The notes: a model not told the origin generated them from the letters alone. 50,559 bases of DNA from Sneathiella sp. (GCA_002706985.1 PAKP01000038.1:1-50559), one strand, 5' to 3'; shown: positions 22,595 to 31,878, numbered from the stretch's first letter. Made by a program: numbers and translations.

Positions 22595-24322
22595 ATGAAT
22601 CAGCAACGCCGACTTGTAACAATCATGGTTGCGGATATTGTCGGCTATAGCCGCATGATGGAGCAGGCGGAAGAAACGGCGGCGTTACATCTGGATATTT
22701 GCCAGAACCTCATCACGAAAACAGTAGCGGAGTATGATGGGCGTATCTTCAACCGTGCGGGCGATGCGGCCTTGGCCGAATTTGCCAGCCCGATTAATGC
22801 AGTAAAGGCTGCCGTCGGGATACGAGAGGGCCTTGCGGCGCAGGATACGGATATTGCCGACAATATAAAAATGCGATTTGGCTTGCATCTCGCTGACGTG
22901 ATAGTTTCGGGCGAAGATCTCATCGGGGATGGCGTCAACCTCGCTGCCCGTATCCAGCAGCAGGCTGAACCTGACAGCATTCACCTCTCCAAGATCCTGT
23001 TTGAGCAAATCAAGCGAAATTCACCTTATTCCTTTGATGATTTGGGCGAGCAGCGCTTTAAGAATATTTCAGAGCCTATTCAGGTTTATCGGCTGAAGGG
23101 GCATCTGGGGTCTCATGTCTTTTTGACGGCACCAAGCCAACGCGCGACCGCGAAAAAGGCTATCCTGCAGAATTCGCTCGCTGTCCTGCCCTTTAGCTCA
23201 ATAGGAGGCGATGACGATCAGCGCTATCTGGCGGAGGGGCTGACAGAGGAGATTATTCTTGAACTCGCGCGTTTCAGGAAGCTGCATGTTGCTTCGCGCA
23301 GCGCCAGCTTTGCATTTCTCGGCCAGAATACCAATCCCGTCGATGTCGCCCGTGATCTTGGCGTTACCTATGTTCTGGAAGGGCAGGTGCGGCGGCTTGG
23401 AGATAAGGTCCGGCTCTCGCTTGAACTTACCAACGGCCAAACAGGAATTGCCGTCTGGGCCGACCGGATGGCACGGAAATTCGAAGACTTGTTCGATCTG
23501 CTGGACTCAATGACGACACAGGTCGCCGCCACTCTTTTGGGAAGACTTGAGGCTGATGCCATCGAGGTAGCGCGGCGCAAGCCGCCCGAAAATATGACCA
23601 GCTATGATTTCATGTTGCGTGGCCTTGATCTGCATCGCGCCGGTGGCATTACATATGATAATTCAAGGGAAGCGGTTAGCTGGTTTGACAAGGCAATTAA
23701 CGAAGACCCGTCGTATGGACCGGCTTATGCCTGGCGTATTTGTGCGGCTTCCTGGCTGCCCGAATTCGATATCAACGATGAAAAACGTTATATCGATAAA
23801 GCACTTGAACTTGATGCTAACAACGCCGAAGCACAGCGGATTATGGGAGTGATCGCAATGCTTGAAGGGAATTATGAGGCGGCGGAGTATCATCATAAAA
23901 GAGCAATGGCACTGAGCCCGTCAGACGCCTATATCATTGCGCGTTGCGCAGCCTTCTATAGTTTCAATGGCGAGCCTGACAAAGCATTGGAGCTGCTTGA
24001 AAAAGCGGAAGAACTGGATGGGCTGCTGCCGGTATGGTGTATTGAAGAGAGAGGGATCGCCTTTTTCTCTGCGGAACGATATGACCTCGCGGTTCAGGCG
24101 TTCAATGCATTACCGGCGCAAACTTCGCGCAGCCGGTTGTATCTTTGCTGTGCCCTGGTTGCCCTCGGGAGGCAAGCGGAGGCCGAGGTTGTTATGCACA
24201 AAGCCTTGGCTGTCAACAAGGAGCTGACCGCGACGAAATTCATCGGCAAGGAAACCTGGCGGGACAAGGCTGTTCGTCACCAGTTACGGCGAAATCTGAT
24301 CGATGCAGGTTTGCCTAAATAG
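22595..24322 (+). CDS. Class III nucleotide cyclase with TolB-like and TPR regions
   Basis: A 575-residue soluble signalling protein. The N-terminal ~170 residues form a class III cyclase domain: MVADIVGYSRMMEQAEE (metal Asp), FNRAGDAALAEFASP (second metal Asp) and GDGVNLAARIQQQAEPD. The Lys that normally reads adenine before the second Asp is Asn here, so activity or base specificity is uncertain. Residues ~185-330 match the TolB-like segment often fused to these cyclases (LAVLPFSSIGGDDDQRYLAEGLTEEIILELAR). TPR repeats follow to the end (PAYAWRICAASW and AEAQRIMGVIAMLEGNYEAAE). It is one of three class III cyclases in this window. Confidence 0.92.
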   Translation: MNQQRRLVTIMVADIVGYSRMMEQAEETAALHLDICQNLITKTVAEYDGRIFNRAGDAALAEFASPINAVKAAVGIREGLAAQDTDIADNIKMRFGLHLADVIVSGEDLIGDGVNLAARIQQQAEPDSIHLSKILFEQIKRNSPYSFDDLGEQRFKNISEPIQVYRLKGHLGSHVFLTAPSQRATAKKAILQNSLAVLPFSSIGGDDDQRYLAEGLTEEIILELARFRKLHVASRSASFAFLGQNTNPVDVARDLGVTYVLEGQVRRLGDKVRLSLELTNGQTGIAVWADRMARKFEDLFDLLDSMTTQVAATLLGRLEADAIEVARRKPPENMTSYDFMLRGLDLHRAGGITYDNSREAVSWFDKAINEDPSYGPAYAWRICAASWLPEFDINDEKRYIDKALELDANNAEAQRIMGVIAMLEGNYEAAEYHHKRAMALSPSDAYIIARCAAFYSFNGEPDKALELLEKAEELDGLLPVWCIEERGIAFFSAERYDLAVQAFNALPAQTSRSRLYLCCALVALGRQAEAEVVMHKALAVNKELTATKFIGKETWRDKAVRHQLRRNLIDAGLPK

Positions 24323-24396
24323 CCGAACTCAAGGGTAGAAGCGCAAATTTTGCTGCGCTGCAATAAAAAGCCTTTTCTTGCGGGGCCGCTTCCCCT

Positions 24397-26049
24397 ATGG
24401 TCGGCGCGAATTTGACCGTTCCTGACATGGAAGCCTATCTCGTGATCAAGCCAACGCTTGCCGCCGTCACCGGCCTGTTGTCCGCCGGACGCAAAACTGC
24501 GGCCCCTATCCGTTATACCCCGGACCGTCTCAAGACGGAACTTCTCTCCGGCCTGACCGTCGCGCTTGCGCTGGTGCCGGAGGCGGTCGCCTTCGCTTTT
24601 GTGGCGGGCGTACATCCGCTGGTCGGGCTCTATGCAGCCTTTATCGTCGGGCTGATCACTGCGCTGATCGGCGGGCGGCCGGGCATGATCTCCGGCGCGA
24701 CCGGGGCGCTCGCTGTCGTGATGGTCTCGCTGGTGGCGCTGCACGGGGTGGAGTATCTTTTTGCGACCGTCGTGCTGATGGGGATATTGCAGATATTGGC
24801 GGGGGTTTTCCGCCTCGGGAAATTTATCCGGCTGGTGCCGCATCCGGTGATGCTCGGCTTCGTGAATGGTCTTGCTATCGTTATCTTCATGGCGCAGCTT
24901 ACCCAGTTCAAGACGGTCGATACCTTCGGGGAGATCGTCTGGATGAGTGGCACGCCGCTTGTCACCATGCTCGGCCTTGTGGCGGCGACCATGGCGATTA
25001 TCTGGCTGATGCCAAAGATGACGAAGGCCATTCCGGCACCGCTTGCCGGCATTGCCATTGTCGCGGCGATCGTCATTGCCTTCGGTGTCGATGTGCCGCG
25101 GGTCGGCGATCTGGCCTCCATCAAGGGCGGACTGCCGGACTTTCATATCCCGATGGTGCCGATCACTTTCGAGACGCTGGAGATTATCTTTCCCTTCGCC
25201 CTGATCCTCGCGGCCATCGGCCTGATCGAGAGTCTGCTGACGCTCAACCTCGTCGGCGAGATCACGGAACAGAGCGGCGGCGCGTCGCAGGAATGCATGG
25301 CGCAGGGCCTCGCCAACACGGTTACGGGGTTCTTCGGCGGCATGGGCGGTTGCGCCATGATCGGCCAGTCGATGATCAATATGAAATCGGGTGGGCGGAC
25401 GCGGCTTTCCGGTATTTCCGCGGCGCTCTTCCTGCTCACCTTCATCCTCTTTGCCTCCCCGCTGATCGAGCAGATCCCGCTCGCGGCGCTGGTCGGCGTC
25501 ATGTTCATGGTGGTGATCGGTACTTTCGCGTGGCAGAGCCTGCGTATCATGCGGATCATCCCGCTCGCCGATACGCTGGTGATCATTCTGGTGACGGCGG
25601 TGACGGTGCTGAGCGACCTCGCGGTGGCGGTCGTGGTGGGGGTGATCGTCTCGGCGCTCGTCTATGCGTGGAACAATGCGCGCCGCATCCATGCGGTGAC
25701 GGAAATCCTGCCGGGCGGCGAAAAAGTCTACAAGATCGAGGGGCCGCTCTTCTTTGGTTCCACCGATGGTTTTGTAGAGCAGTTCGATATAAAGGGCGAC
25801 CCGACCGTCGTCATCGTCGATTTCATGAACAGCCGTGTCGTCGACCAGTCGGCCCTGCAGGCGATCGAGATGCTGGCGTCAAAATATGAGGCGCTCGGCA
25901 AGGCGGTGCAGCTGCGTCATCTGTCGCGGGATTGTCACCGTTTGCTTAACCGCGCCGGGCAATTGATGATCGACTCCGATGATGACCCGAGCTATGGCGT
26001 CGCCGTGGATTACGCGGTCAAGACCGGCATTATGGGCGGTGGCCACTAG
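24397..26049 (+). CDS. SulP-family anion transporter with STAS domain
   Basis: A 550-residue membrane transporter. The SulP membrane domain starts at LKTELLSGLTVALALVPEAVAFAFVAGVHPLVGLYAAFIVG and includes GGRPGMISGATGALAVVM, FPFALILAAIGLIESLLTLNL and GFFGGMGGCAMIGQSMINMKSGGRTRLSG. The C-terminal STAS domain includes KVYKIEGPLFFGSTDGFVEQF and VVIVDFMNSRVVDQSALQAIE. Family substrates are sulfate, bicarbonate, chloride or other anions; which applies is not visible. The start is uncertain (ATG 24397 or 24427, neither with a clear Shine-Dalgarno). The dehalogenase-like gene follows 89 bp downstream on the same strand. Confidence 0.93.
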   Translation: MVGANLTVPDMEAYLVIKPTLAAVTGLLSAGRKTAAPIRYTPDRLKTELLSGLTVALALVPEAVAFAFVAGVHPLVGLYAAFIVGLITALIGGRPGMISGATGALAVVMVSLVALHGVEYLFATVVLMGILQILAGVFRLGKFIRLVPHPVMLGFVNGLAIVIFMAQLTQFKTVDTFGEIVWMSGTPLVTMLGLVAATMAIIWLMPKMTKAIPAPLAGIAIVAAIVIAFGVDVPRVGDLASIKGGLPDFHIPMVPITFETLEIIFPFALILAAIGLIESLLTLNLVGEITEQSGGASQECMAQGLANTVTGFFGGMGGCAMIGQSMINMKSGGRTRLSGISAALFLLTFILFASPLIEQIPLAALVGVMFMVVIGTFAWQSLRIMRIIPLADTLVIILVTAVTVLSDLAVAVVVGVIVSALVYAWNNARRIHAVTEILPGGEKVYKIEGPLFFGSTDGFVEQFDIKGDPTVVIVDFMNSRVVDQSALQAIEMLASKYEALGKAVQLRHLSRDCHRLLNRAGQLMIDSDDDPSYGVAVDYAVKTGIMGGGH

Positions 26050-26138
26050 GCGGTTCAAGTTCAGTCTTGCCTTTGCCGGGGCAGGTCCTATTGTTGGCTT
26101 TCCATATAAAAAACACCAACAATCGGGACATAAGAACA

Positions 26139-26873
26139 ATGCTGAAAAACAAAGTCATCCTGATCACAGATGCCCTGCATTTCCTGGGCAAAACCGGCTG
26201 CCGCGTGATGATCGGCGAGGGCGCGACCGTCTATGCGCAGGACGAGGCCTTTAGCGACGCCGCGTCGCGCGACGCATTCGAGAAGGAAATCCCCGGCGTC
26301 CGACCGCTCGCCGAGCAGGACCCGACGGAGTTGGTCGAGAAAGTCGTTGCCGCCGAAGGGCGGATCGATGTGATGATCAATAATGACGCCTATCCGGCGA
26401 TCAAGTCGGCGATTGACGAGGCGGATATCGAGGAGTTCCGCCGGACGCTGGAGGCGCTGATGGTGCGCGGCTTTCATTTCGCGAAGGCCGCTTCAAAGCA
26501 TATGAAGAAAGTGGGTCGGGGCAAGATCCTGTTCATTTCCTCCGCCGCGCCGAAGAACGGCATCCCGAACTATTCCATGTATGTGGCGGCGCGCGGCGGC
26601 GCCAATGCGCTCGCCCAGACTCTCGCCAAGGAGCTCGCGCGCCATAATATCCAGGTGAATGCGCTGGCGCCGAACTTCATCGAGAGCCCGGACTATTTCC
26701 CGAAGGAACTGCTGGAAAATGAGGCGGCATTCAAGAAAATCACCTCGCAGATCCCGCTTGGCCGTCTCGGCACGCAGGAGGAGGCGGGCGACTATCTTCT
26801 CTTCCTCGCCTCCGACAAGTCGAACTATATCACCGGTCAGGTGCTCTATTTCGCGGGCGGCTGGGCGATCTGA
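26139..26873 (+). CDS. Halohydrin dehalogenase-type SDR protein
   Basis: A 244-residue member of the short-chain dehydrogenase fold, but with both signatures that separate halohydrin dehalogenases from true SDRs. Where SDRs have the NAD glycine motif it has T10-DALH-F15-L-G17, that is T-x4-F-x-G. The catalytic triad fits S-x12-Y-x3-R as Ser135, Tyr148 and Arg152 (an ordinary SDR has Lys at the last position). Enzymes of this type turn vicinal haloalcohols into epoxides, releasing halide without NAD(P)H, and can reopen epoxides with anions. The end VLYFAGGWAI and the length fit known members. NND replaces the NNAG of SDRs. The SulP gene is just upstream. Activity is inferred from motifs only. 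Confidence 0.85.
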   Translation: MLKNKVILITDALHFLGKTGCRVMIGEGATVYAQDEAFSDAASRDAFEKEIPGVRPLAEQDPTELVEKVVAAEGRIDVMINNDAYPAIKSAIDEADIEEFRRTLEALMVRGFHFAKAASKHMKKVGRGKILFISSAAPKNGIPNYSMYVAARGGANALAQTLAKELARHNIQVNALAPNFIESPDYFPKELLENEAAFKKITSQIPLGRLGTQEEAGDYLLFLASDKSNYITGQVLYFAGGWAI

Positions 26874-26876
26874 GGA

Positions 26877-27965
26877 TCAGGCTTTCGGTTTCTGGCTCAA
26901 GGGGAACAGCTTGGTGACATGGCCCATCTTGCGGCCCTCGCGGGCCTCGGCCTTGCCATAGAGATGCAGGCTGTTCTCCGGATCTTCCAGAAGGGCGCCC
27001 CATGTCTCGACATCATCGCCGATCAGGTTTCTCATCACCGCGTTTGAATGTCGCTCAGGCTGGCCCAGCGGCAGGCCGCAGACGGCGCGGATGATCTGGC
27101 GGAACTGGCTGGTGGCGCAACCCTCGATCGTCTAGTGGCCGGAGTTGTGCGGGCGCGGGGCGAGCTCGTTGACGAGAATCCGGTTGTCCTTGGTTACGAA
27201 CATCTCGACCGCGATCATCCCGACAAGGTCGATCTTGGCGGCGATTTTCCCGGCAATCTCCACGGCCTTGTCGACGAGCCGCTTCGGAATGTCGGCGGGT
27301 GCCAGCGTGATATCGAGGATATGGTTCTTGTGGCGGTTCTCGACCGGGCAGTAACAGGCAATCTCGCCCTGCGTGCTGCGGGCGACGATCACCGAAATCT
27401 CCATCTTGAAATTGACGAACCCTTCAAGGATGGAGGGCGCGTCTTTCATCTCCTTCCAGACCTCGTCAAGGTCGCTGCCGCCGGTTATCTTGACCTGACC
27501 CTTGCCGTCATAGCCGAGCCGCCGGGTCTTCAGGATGGCGGGCAGTTTGACCTGCTTGATCGCCTCGACCAGCGCGTCGATGGATTCGACATTGGCAAAG
27601 ACCGCCGTGCCGATGCCGAGATTGTTGATAAAGCTTTTCTCGAACAGCCTGTCCTGCGTGATCTCCAGCACCTTCGCATTGGGGCGCACGGGCACCAGCG
27701 TGTTCAGGAATTCCAGCGTGTCGGTCGGGATATTCTCGAACTCCAGTGTCACCACATCGACGCTTTTGGCGAATTTCTCAAGCGCCGCCTTGTCGCCATA
27801 GGGCGCAACGGTGGAGCAGTGGCTGACCTGGGCGGCGGGGCTGTCCTTCTCAGGGCCAAAGACATGGACGAAATAGCCCATTTCCGCGGCCGCAATGGCC
27901 ATCATCCGGCCAAGCTGGCCATCGCCGAGAATTCCGATATGCCCGCCGGGCGCGATTACTGTCAT
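26877..27965 (-). pseudogene. purK: N5-carboxyaminoimidazole ribonucleotide synthase, interrupted by amber codon
   Basis: The full frame spans 362 codons, a normal PurK length. PurK makes N5-CAIR from AIR, ATP and bicarbonate in purine synthesis. The start is GGHIGILGDGQLGRMMAIAAAEMGY; the ATP-grasp region has ILKTRRLGYDGKGQV and FVNFKMEISVIVARS, then MIAVEMFVTKDNRILVNELAPRPHNSGH. At 27134-27132 the codon for the invariant Trp of NSGHW-T is TAG instead of TGG. The same frame then continues perfectly (TIEGCATSQFRQIIRAVCG) to TGA at 26879-26877. The first open part would give 277 residues lacking the C-terminal 84. PurE lies 11 bp upstream. Either a recent nonsense mutation, a suppressed codon or a sequence error. 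Confidence 0.9.
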
Positions 27966-27976
27966 TTCCGTATGCC

Positions 27977-28465
27977 TTATTGTGGGTCTGTGGCGACGCT
28001 GTCGGTCTGCTGCGCCCGCCAGTCATTGATGGCCTTGGCGTAAGCTTCGTTGGAAAGCGCGAGGATCTGCCCCGCCAGCAGCGCCGCATTGATCGCGCCC
28101 GCCTTGCCGATAGCGAGGGTGCCGACGGGAACGCCGCCCGGCATCTGCGCGATGGAGAGCAGGCTGTCCATGCCTTTCAGCGCCTTGCTTTCGACCGGGA
28201 CACCGAGGACTGGCAGCGGCGTCATCGCGGCGGCCATGCCCGGCAGATGGGCTGCGCCGCCGGCGCCGGCGATAATCACCTTCAGCCCGCGCGCCGCCGC
28301 ATGGGTGGCATATTCATAGAGCCGATCCGGCGTGCGATGGGCGGAGACGATTTTCGTCTCATAGGGAATGTCCAGCCTGTCCAGTATATCGGCAGCATTC
28401 TTCATGGTTTCCCAGTCGGACTGGCTGCCCATGATGATCCCGATTTCAGCATCCCGTTTGGTCAT
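27977..28465 (-). CDS. purE: N5-carboxyaminoimidazole ribonucleotide mutase
   Basis: A 162-residue class I PurE that converts N5-CAIR to CAIR. Diagnostic blocks are [21 protein letters not shown] (phosphate-binding SQSD loop), [35 protein letters not shown] and [47 protein letters not shown]. All key residues are present. The ATG at 28465 gives the usual N-terminus. It is the first gene of the purE-purK operon. It remains intact although purK downstream carries a stop codon. Confidence 0.97.
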   Translation of the reverse strand: MTKRDAEIGIIMGSQSDWETMKNAADILDRLDIPYETKIVSAHRTPDRLYEYATHAAARGLKVIIAGAGGAAHLPGMAAAMTPLPVLGVPVESKALKGMDSLLSIAQMPGGVPVGTLAIGKAGAINAALLAGQILALSNEAYAKAINDWRAQQTDSVATDPQ

Positions 28466-28660
28466 TCGATGTTCCCTGTTTTGACCCCTGGCGGTACGAA
28501 GCAGGCGATTATAGGCATGCATTGCAAAGACGCAAGGGAAGGTTGAACCTGTCTCGCCAGATGCCGGAAAAGCGCCTTTTATAAAGAGAATTCTTTGAAT
28601 TTTCGGTTAATTTACTCTAAAGTTTCGTAAAATTTTTCAGATCAGGGGATCGGGGGATCT

Positions 28661-29404
28661 ATGAAAATCGAGCCAGGCGGACAGAGCAGGCCGACGCGTG
28701 CAGCCGGGGACAGCCGGAAATCATCCACCAAGACCAGTACCAGCGCCAGCTTTACCGCTCCGGCGCGGGACATTAACGACAGCGCCTCCGTCCTTGGCAT
28801 TCCGGAAGAAGAATTAACGCCGCGCGTACAGGCGGCGATCACCAACCTGATGACGGAGGTGGAAAGCCTGCGCCAGTCGATCCGCGATCTGACCCGGCGG
28901 CTCAATGATGCGGAGCAGGTGGCCGATCAGGACCCGCTCCTGCCAATCTACAATCGCCGCGCCTTCGTGCGGGAGCTGGCACGGGTCAAGGCCTCGGTCG
29001 AGCGCTACCAGACCGAAGCCAGCCTCGTCTATATCGATCTCAACCAGTTCAAATCGGTCAATGACAGCCTCGGCCATGAGGCGGGGGACTATGTGCTCTC
29101 GCAGGTGGCGCTGCGGCTGAAAGAGAGCGTGCGCGATACCGATATCGTCGGACGCCTCGGCGGCGATGAATTCGGCCTGATCCTCGCGCGGACGAAACCG
29201 CAGGACGCCCGTCATCTGATCGACCGCCTGCCCAAGCTGTTTGCCGACAAGCCGATCATCTGGAAAGGCGCGGCGCTACCGACAAGCCTCTCTTCCGGTA
29301 TTGTGCCGATCAGCGCCGGGGAAAACCCGGAGCAGACCTTAAGCGCGGCCGACACCGCAATGTACAAGGAAAAGAACGGCGGAGAAGACCGGCGTGGCGC
29401 GTAA
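28661..29404 (+). CDS. GGDEF-domain diguanylate cyclase
   Basis: A 247-residue soluble protein. After a Ser/Thr-rich, probably disordered N-terminus (~35 residues) a helical segment (TPRVQAAITNLMTEVESLRQ) leads into a GGDEF domain at about 95-245: DPLLPIYNRRAFVREL, LVYIDLNQFKSVNDSLGHEAGDYVL and the intact active-site GRLGGDEFGLIL. The intact motif predicts c-di-GMP synthesis. No RxxD inhibitory site is seen five residues before it. There is no membrane or sensor domain, so control would act through the N-terminal helix or a partner. It is divergent from purE. Confidence 0.92.
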   Translation: MKIEPGGQSRPTRAAGDSRKSSTKTSTSASFTAPARDINDSASVLGIPEEELTPRVQAAITNLMTEVESLRQSIRDLTRRLNDAEQVADQDPLLPIYNRRAFVRELARVKASVERYQTEASLVYIDLNQFKSVNDSLGHEAGDYVLSQVALRLKESVRDTDIVGRLGGDEFGLILARTKPQDARHLIDRLPKLFADKPIIWKGAALPTSLSSGIVPISAGENPEQTLSAADTAMYKEKNGGEDRRGA

Positions 29405-29444
29405 GCACGGTTTGCTTAAGGTGATGACCGCGGGGGTGAAAAGA

Positions 29445-29654
29445 TCAGGCGATGATGTCGGGCAGCAGGGAATTCTGCGCGCGGTAAATCTGGTCCTTCA
29501 GGATAAGTTTGCGCTTTTTCAGCCGCTGAAGCTGCAGCGAGTTGTAGTTGCCGCTCTCGATCAGGGCATCGATCGCCCGGTCAAGGTCTCCATGTTCGGT
29601 TTTCAGCTGTTCCAGTTTCGCCCTGAGCAGTTCCTGCTCATCAATTTCCGCCAT
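29445..29654 (-). CDS. YdcH/DUF465-family small coiled-coil protein
   Basis: A 69-residue helical protein of the DUF465 type: EQELLRAKLEQLKTEHGDLDRAIDALIE, then NSLQLQRLKKRKLILKDQIYR. The family pattern is a helix with EH.dLd..I followed by a basic LKKRKL..KD.I. motif. Function is unknown; members are cytosolic helical hairpins. ATG 29654 has GGAG upstream. A second family member lies at 31649-31831. Confidence 0.85.
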   Translation of the reverse strand: MAEIDEQELLRAKLEQLKTEHGDLDRAIDALIESGNYNSLQLQRLKKRKLILKDQIYRAQNSLLPDIIA

Positions 29655-29804
29655 ATGAAAGGCACTCCGACAACTTTTTTCCAATGAAGCGACAGCTATG
29701 CTACCCTGTTTCGGGTATTGCATCAGGATTATCAGTATTTTACCACTTTTCCCGGGACAATCCTAGCATAGGTCATATTACTTGAAGAAGGGGCGCTGTG
29801 GCAA

Positions 29805-30377
29805 ATGGCGATTTTTTCCTCAGCGGTTTTTCCGCCCAGTCAACTTTGGGATTATGCCATCCGGCTCTATAGCGACGCGCCCGTCGCCGAGGCCTGCCTC
29901 AGATTGCAGGAGCGGCGCGGCCTCGATATCAATCTACTCATGTTCTGTATCTGGACAGCGGCGAGCGGGCGGGGACGCCTCGCGGAGGCCGAGCTTGATG
30001 CCGGGATCGCGGCCGGCGCGCGCTGGCAGGCCGAGGTGGTGGCGCCGCTGCGTCATGTCCGCCGCTATCTCAAGGGACCGACGGCGCCCGCCGATGCCCG
30101 CCTTGGCAGCGAACTCCGCCGCGGCATTGCCGATGGCGAGCTGTTCGCCGAGCATATGGAGCTGTTGTTCCTCAATGATCTGCTGACACGGCCCGCAACC
30201 GGCTCCTTCGGCGCGAGTGAGCGCGGGGAGGCAGCGGCCGACAATCTCGCGGCCTATCTCGGACGGGCTACCGATTCTCTTGATACCGACGATCTGTCGG
30301 ACCTGCTGCTGATCTGGCGGCAGGCCTTTCCCGATGCCGAGCCGCGGCTGACCGGCCTGTTCGGTCCCCATATCTAG
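29805..30377 (+). CDS. TIGR02444-family protein
   Basis: A 190-residue helical protein of the TIGR02444 (DUF2390) family. Family features are FPPSQLWDYAIRLYSDAPVAEACLRLQERRGLDINLLMFCIWTA, then WQAEVVAPLRHVRRYLKG and RRGIADGELFAEHMELLFL. The role is unknown. GAAGAAGGGG precedes the start. The secreted Cys-rich gene follows 36 bp downstream on the same strand. Confidence 0.85.
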   Translation: MAIFSSAVFPPSQLWDYAIRLYSDAPVAEACLRLQERRGLDINLLMFCIWTAASGRGRLAEAELDAGIAAGARWQAEVVAPLRHVRRYLKGPTAPADARLGSELRRGIADGELFAEHMELLFLNDLLTRPATGSFGASERGEAAADNLAAYLGRATDSLDTDDLSDLLLIWRQAFPDAEPRLTGLFGPHI

Positions 30378-30413
30378 CCATTTCCAGTAAGAAGAGTAAA
30401 AGATGAAGAGTTC

Positions 30414-30923
30414 ATGAGACAGCGTAAGACATTCCTTTTGATAACATGCTTCCTATCCCTGCTGGCGATCCCGGCGAGCAGCCAGTCAACCGGTCAACAG
30501 CAGCCGAAGGAACTGGCTCTTGTCATGCGCGATCAGGCGCAATTCTGCAGGATGAAGAAGGACAAGCCCTGTTTCCTGTCCTGTGTAGCGGCAAGCAAGA
30601 ATGCGGGCGATGGCGTCGCCGTGCAGCAATGTAATGCGGACTATCAGCGGGTGCTCGCCGCCAATCCGCCGACGCCCCAGCGCCCCGAGAGGAGCATGAC
30701 ACTCGCCCAGCGCATCGCCCTGATGCCGGACAAGGCTGCTTATTGTAAGGCGAAACAGGCAGTGAATACGGAGAGAGGGATGCGCGGTCCGCTCGATGCC
30801 TGCTTCGGCACTTGCAGTAGCAATCGGGTGAGTGACCTTAACTATCCCGAACGCCAGCGGGAGGGCATCGTCCTCACATGCGAGAATCTCTATTACGCAA
30901 TCTTCCAGAGTCTCGGCAAATAG
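30414..30923 (+). CDS. Secreted Cys-rich protein, unknown
   Basis: A 169-residue exported protein. A signal peptide (RKTFLLITCFLSLLAIPASS) is followed by two similar Cys-containing modules: ELALVMRDQAQFCRMKKDKPCFLSCVAAS and LAQRIALMPDKAAYCKAKQAVNTE, the second ending LDACFGTCSSN. The repeated pattern 'A-[FY]-C-...-C-...-C' suggests two disulfide-linked helical repeats. I do not recognise a named family. It lies 36 bp after the TIGR02444 gene and may share its transcript. Confidence 0.65.
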   Translation: MRQRKTFLLITCFLSLLAIPASSQSTGQQQPKELALVMRDQAQFCRMKKDKPCFLSCVAASKNAGDGVAVQQCNADYQRVLAANPPTPQRPERSMTLAQRIALMPDKAAYCKAKQAVNTERGMRGPLDACFGTCSSNRVSDLNYPERQREGIVLTCENLYYAIFQSLGK

Positions 30924-30933
30924 GGGGAGAGGA

Positions 30934-31515
30934 TCAGGCGTCGCCCTTTAGTCCCCTCCATTCCTTCGCAAGGGCATTTTCCAGCCCCAGCAGGTTGAGC
31001 AGATGACCGGTGAACTGATCGACGATCTCGCCGGTCGTTTCGGGCTTCGTATAGAAGGCGGGGACCGGCGGCGCGACGATCGCCCCCATCTCGGAGAGCT
31101 GTGTCAGGGTCCGAAGATGGCCTGTGTGAAAGGGCGTTTCCCGTACGGCCAGCAATAACTTACGGCGTTCTTTTAAAGTCACGTCTGCGGCACGGGTCAG
31201 CAGGCTGCTGGTCACGCCGGTCGCGATTTCCGACATCGTGCGGATAGAGCAGGGCACAACCACCATGCCCATGGTCTTGAACGAGCCCGAGGCGATGGCA
31301 GCGCCGATATCGGCGGATTTATGAGTATGGGAGGCGAGGGCCTTGACCTCGGAGATGCTCCTCCCCGTCTCCTGCGCGATGGTAATCTCGCCCGCTTTTG
31401 AGATGACGAGATGGGTCTCCAGATCGAGCTTTTGGCAGGCCTCGAGCAGGCGGATGCCGAGCACCGCGCCGGAGGCCCCGCTGATCCCGATTACAAGTCG
31501 TTGATTTTCCGCCAT
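30934..31515 (-). CDS. ubiX: Flavin prenyltransferase
   Basis: A 193-residue UbiX that prenylates FMN to give the cofactor of the decarboxylase UbiD, used in ubiquinone synthesis and aromatic acid metabolism. Recognised blocks are LVIGISGASGAVLGIRLLEAC (FMN-binding), THLVISKAGEITIAQETG, GSFKTMGMVVVPCSIRTMSEIATGVTSSLLTRAADVTLKERRKLLLAVRETPFH and MGAIVAPPVPAFYTKPETTGEIVDQFTGHLLNLLGLE. The C-S and RE/T residues of the active site are present. Start ATG 31515; the frame also contains TTG 31533. Confidence 0.96.
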   Translation of the reverse strand: MAENQRLVIGISGASGAVLGIRLLEACQKLDLETHLVISKAGEITIAQETGRSISEVKALASHTHKSADIGAAIASGSFKTMGMVVVPCSIRTMSEIATGVTSSLLTRAADVTLKERRKLLLAVRETPFHTGHLRTLTQLSEMGAIVAPPVPAFYTKPETTGEIVDQFTGHLLNLLGLENALAKEWRGLKGDA

Positions 31516-31586
31516 ATTATAATTTTCTTTCAAAAATTATGCCCTTCAGGCATTGAATCATGGTCAGTTTATTCATAATTCTGTAA

Positions 31587-31592
31587 TATAAT
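31587..31592 (+). promoter_or_regulatory. Perfect -10 box for the YdcH-like gene
   Basis: TATAAT preceded by TGTAA, about 57 bases upstream of the start codon. The -35 region (about 31564) is a poor match. Confidence 0.45.
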
Positions 31593-31648
31593 GTTGTCTA
31601 CCGCTGGCCCGCCAGCGTCCTGCCGTTTATTAACAAAGGAGATACACT

Positions 31649-31831
31649 ATGAGCACAGCAGATCATGTTGCACAGCTGACCGAAAAACACCACCGCATCG
31701 AAGAAAAAATCGAAAATGAAATGGCCAGCCCGTCCGCAGATCATGTGCATATCAGTGAACTCAAACGCGAAAAACTCAGGATAAAGGAAAAGATAACCAT
31801 GCTCTCGGCGGAGGGTAAAGTCACTCATTAA
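31649..31831 (+). CDS. YdcH/DUF465-family small protein
   Basis: A 60-residue helical protein: DHVAQLTEKHHRIEEKIENEM, then DHVHISELKREKLRIKEKI. It matches the DUF465 helical-hairpin pattern (KHH.IE..I and LK.EKL.IKE.I), like the protein at 29445-29654. The start has AAAGGAG eight bases upstream. It has its own promoter and a strong terminator, so it is a single-gene unit. Function unknown. Confidence 0.87.
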   Translation: MSTADHVAQLTEKHHRIEEKIENEMASPSADHVHISELKREKLRIKEKITMLSAEGKVTH

Positions 31832-31878
31832 AGAGGGGCTTATCCACCGTATTTAACCTCCCGTCACGGGAGCATCCT

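Noticed and set aside
26139..26873. Ordinary short-chain dehydrogenase
   Set aside because: The glycine-rich cofactor motif is replaced and the catalytic Lys is Arg, while both halohydrin dehalogenase signatures fit exactly.
27132..27134. Programmed recoding of TAG in purK
   Set aside because: TAG ends other genes here (pntB, the XRE regulator and others), and no recoding element is visible. A mutation or error is simpler.
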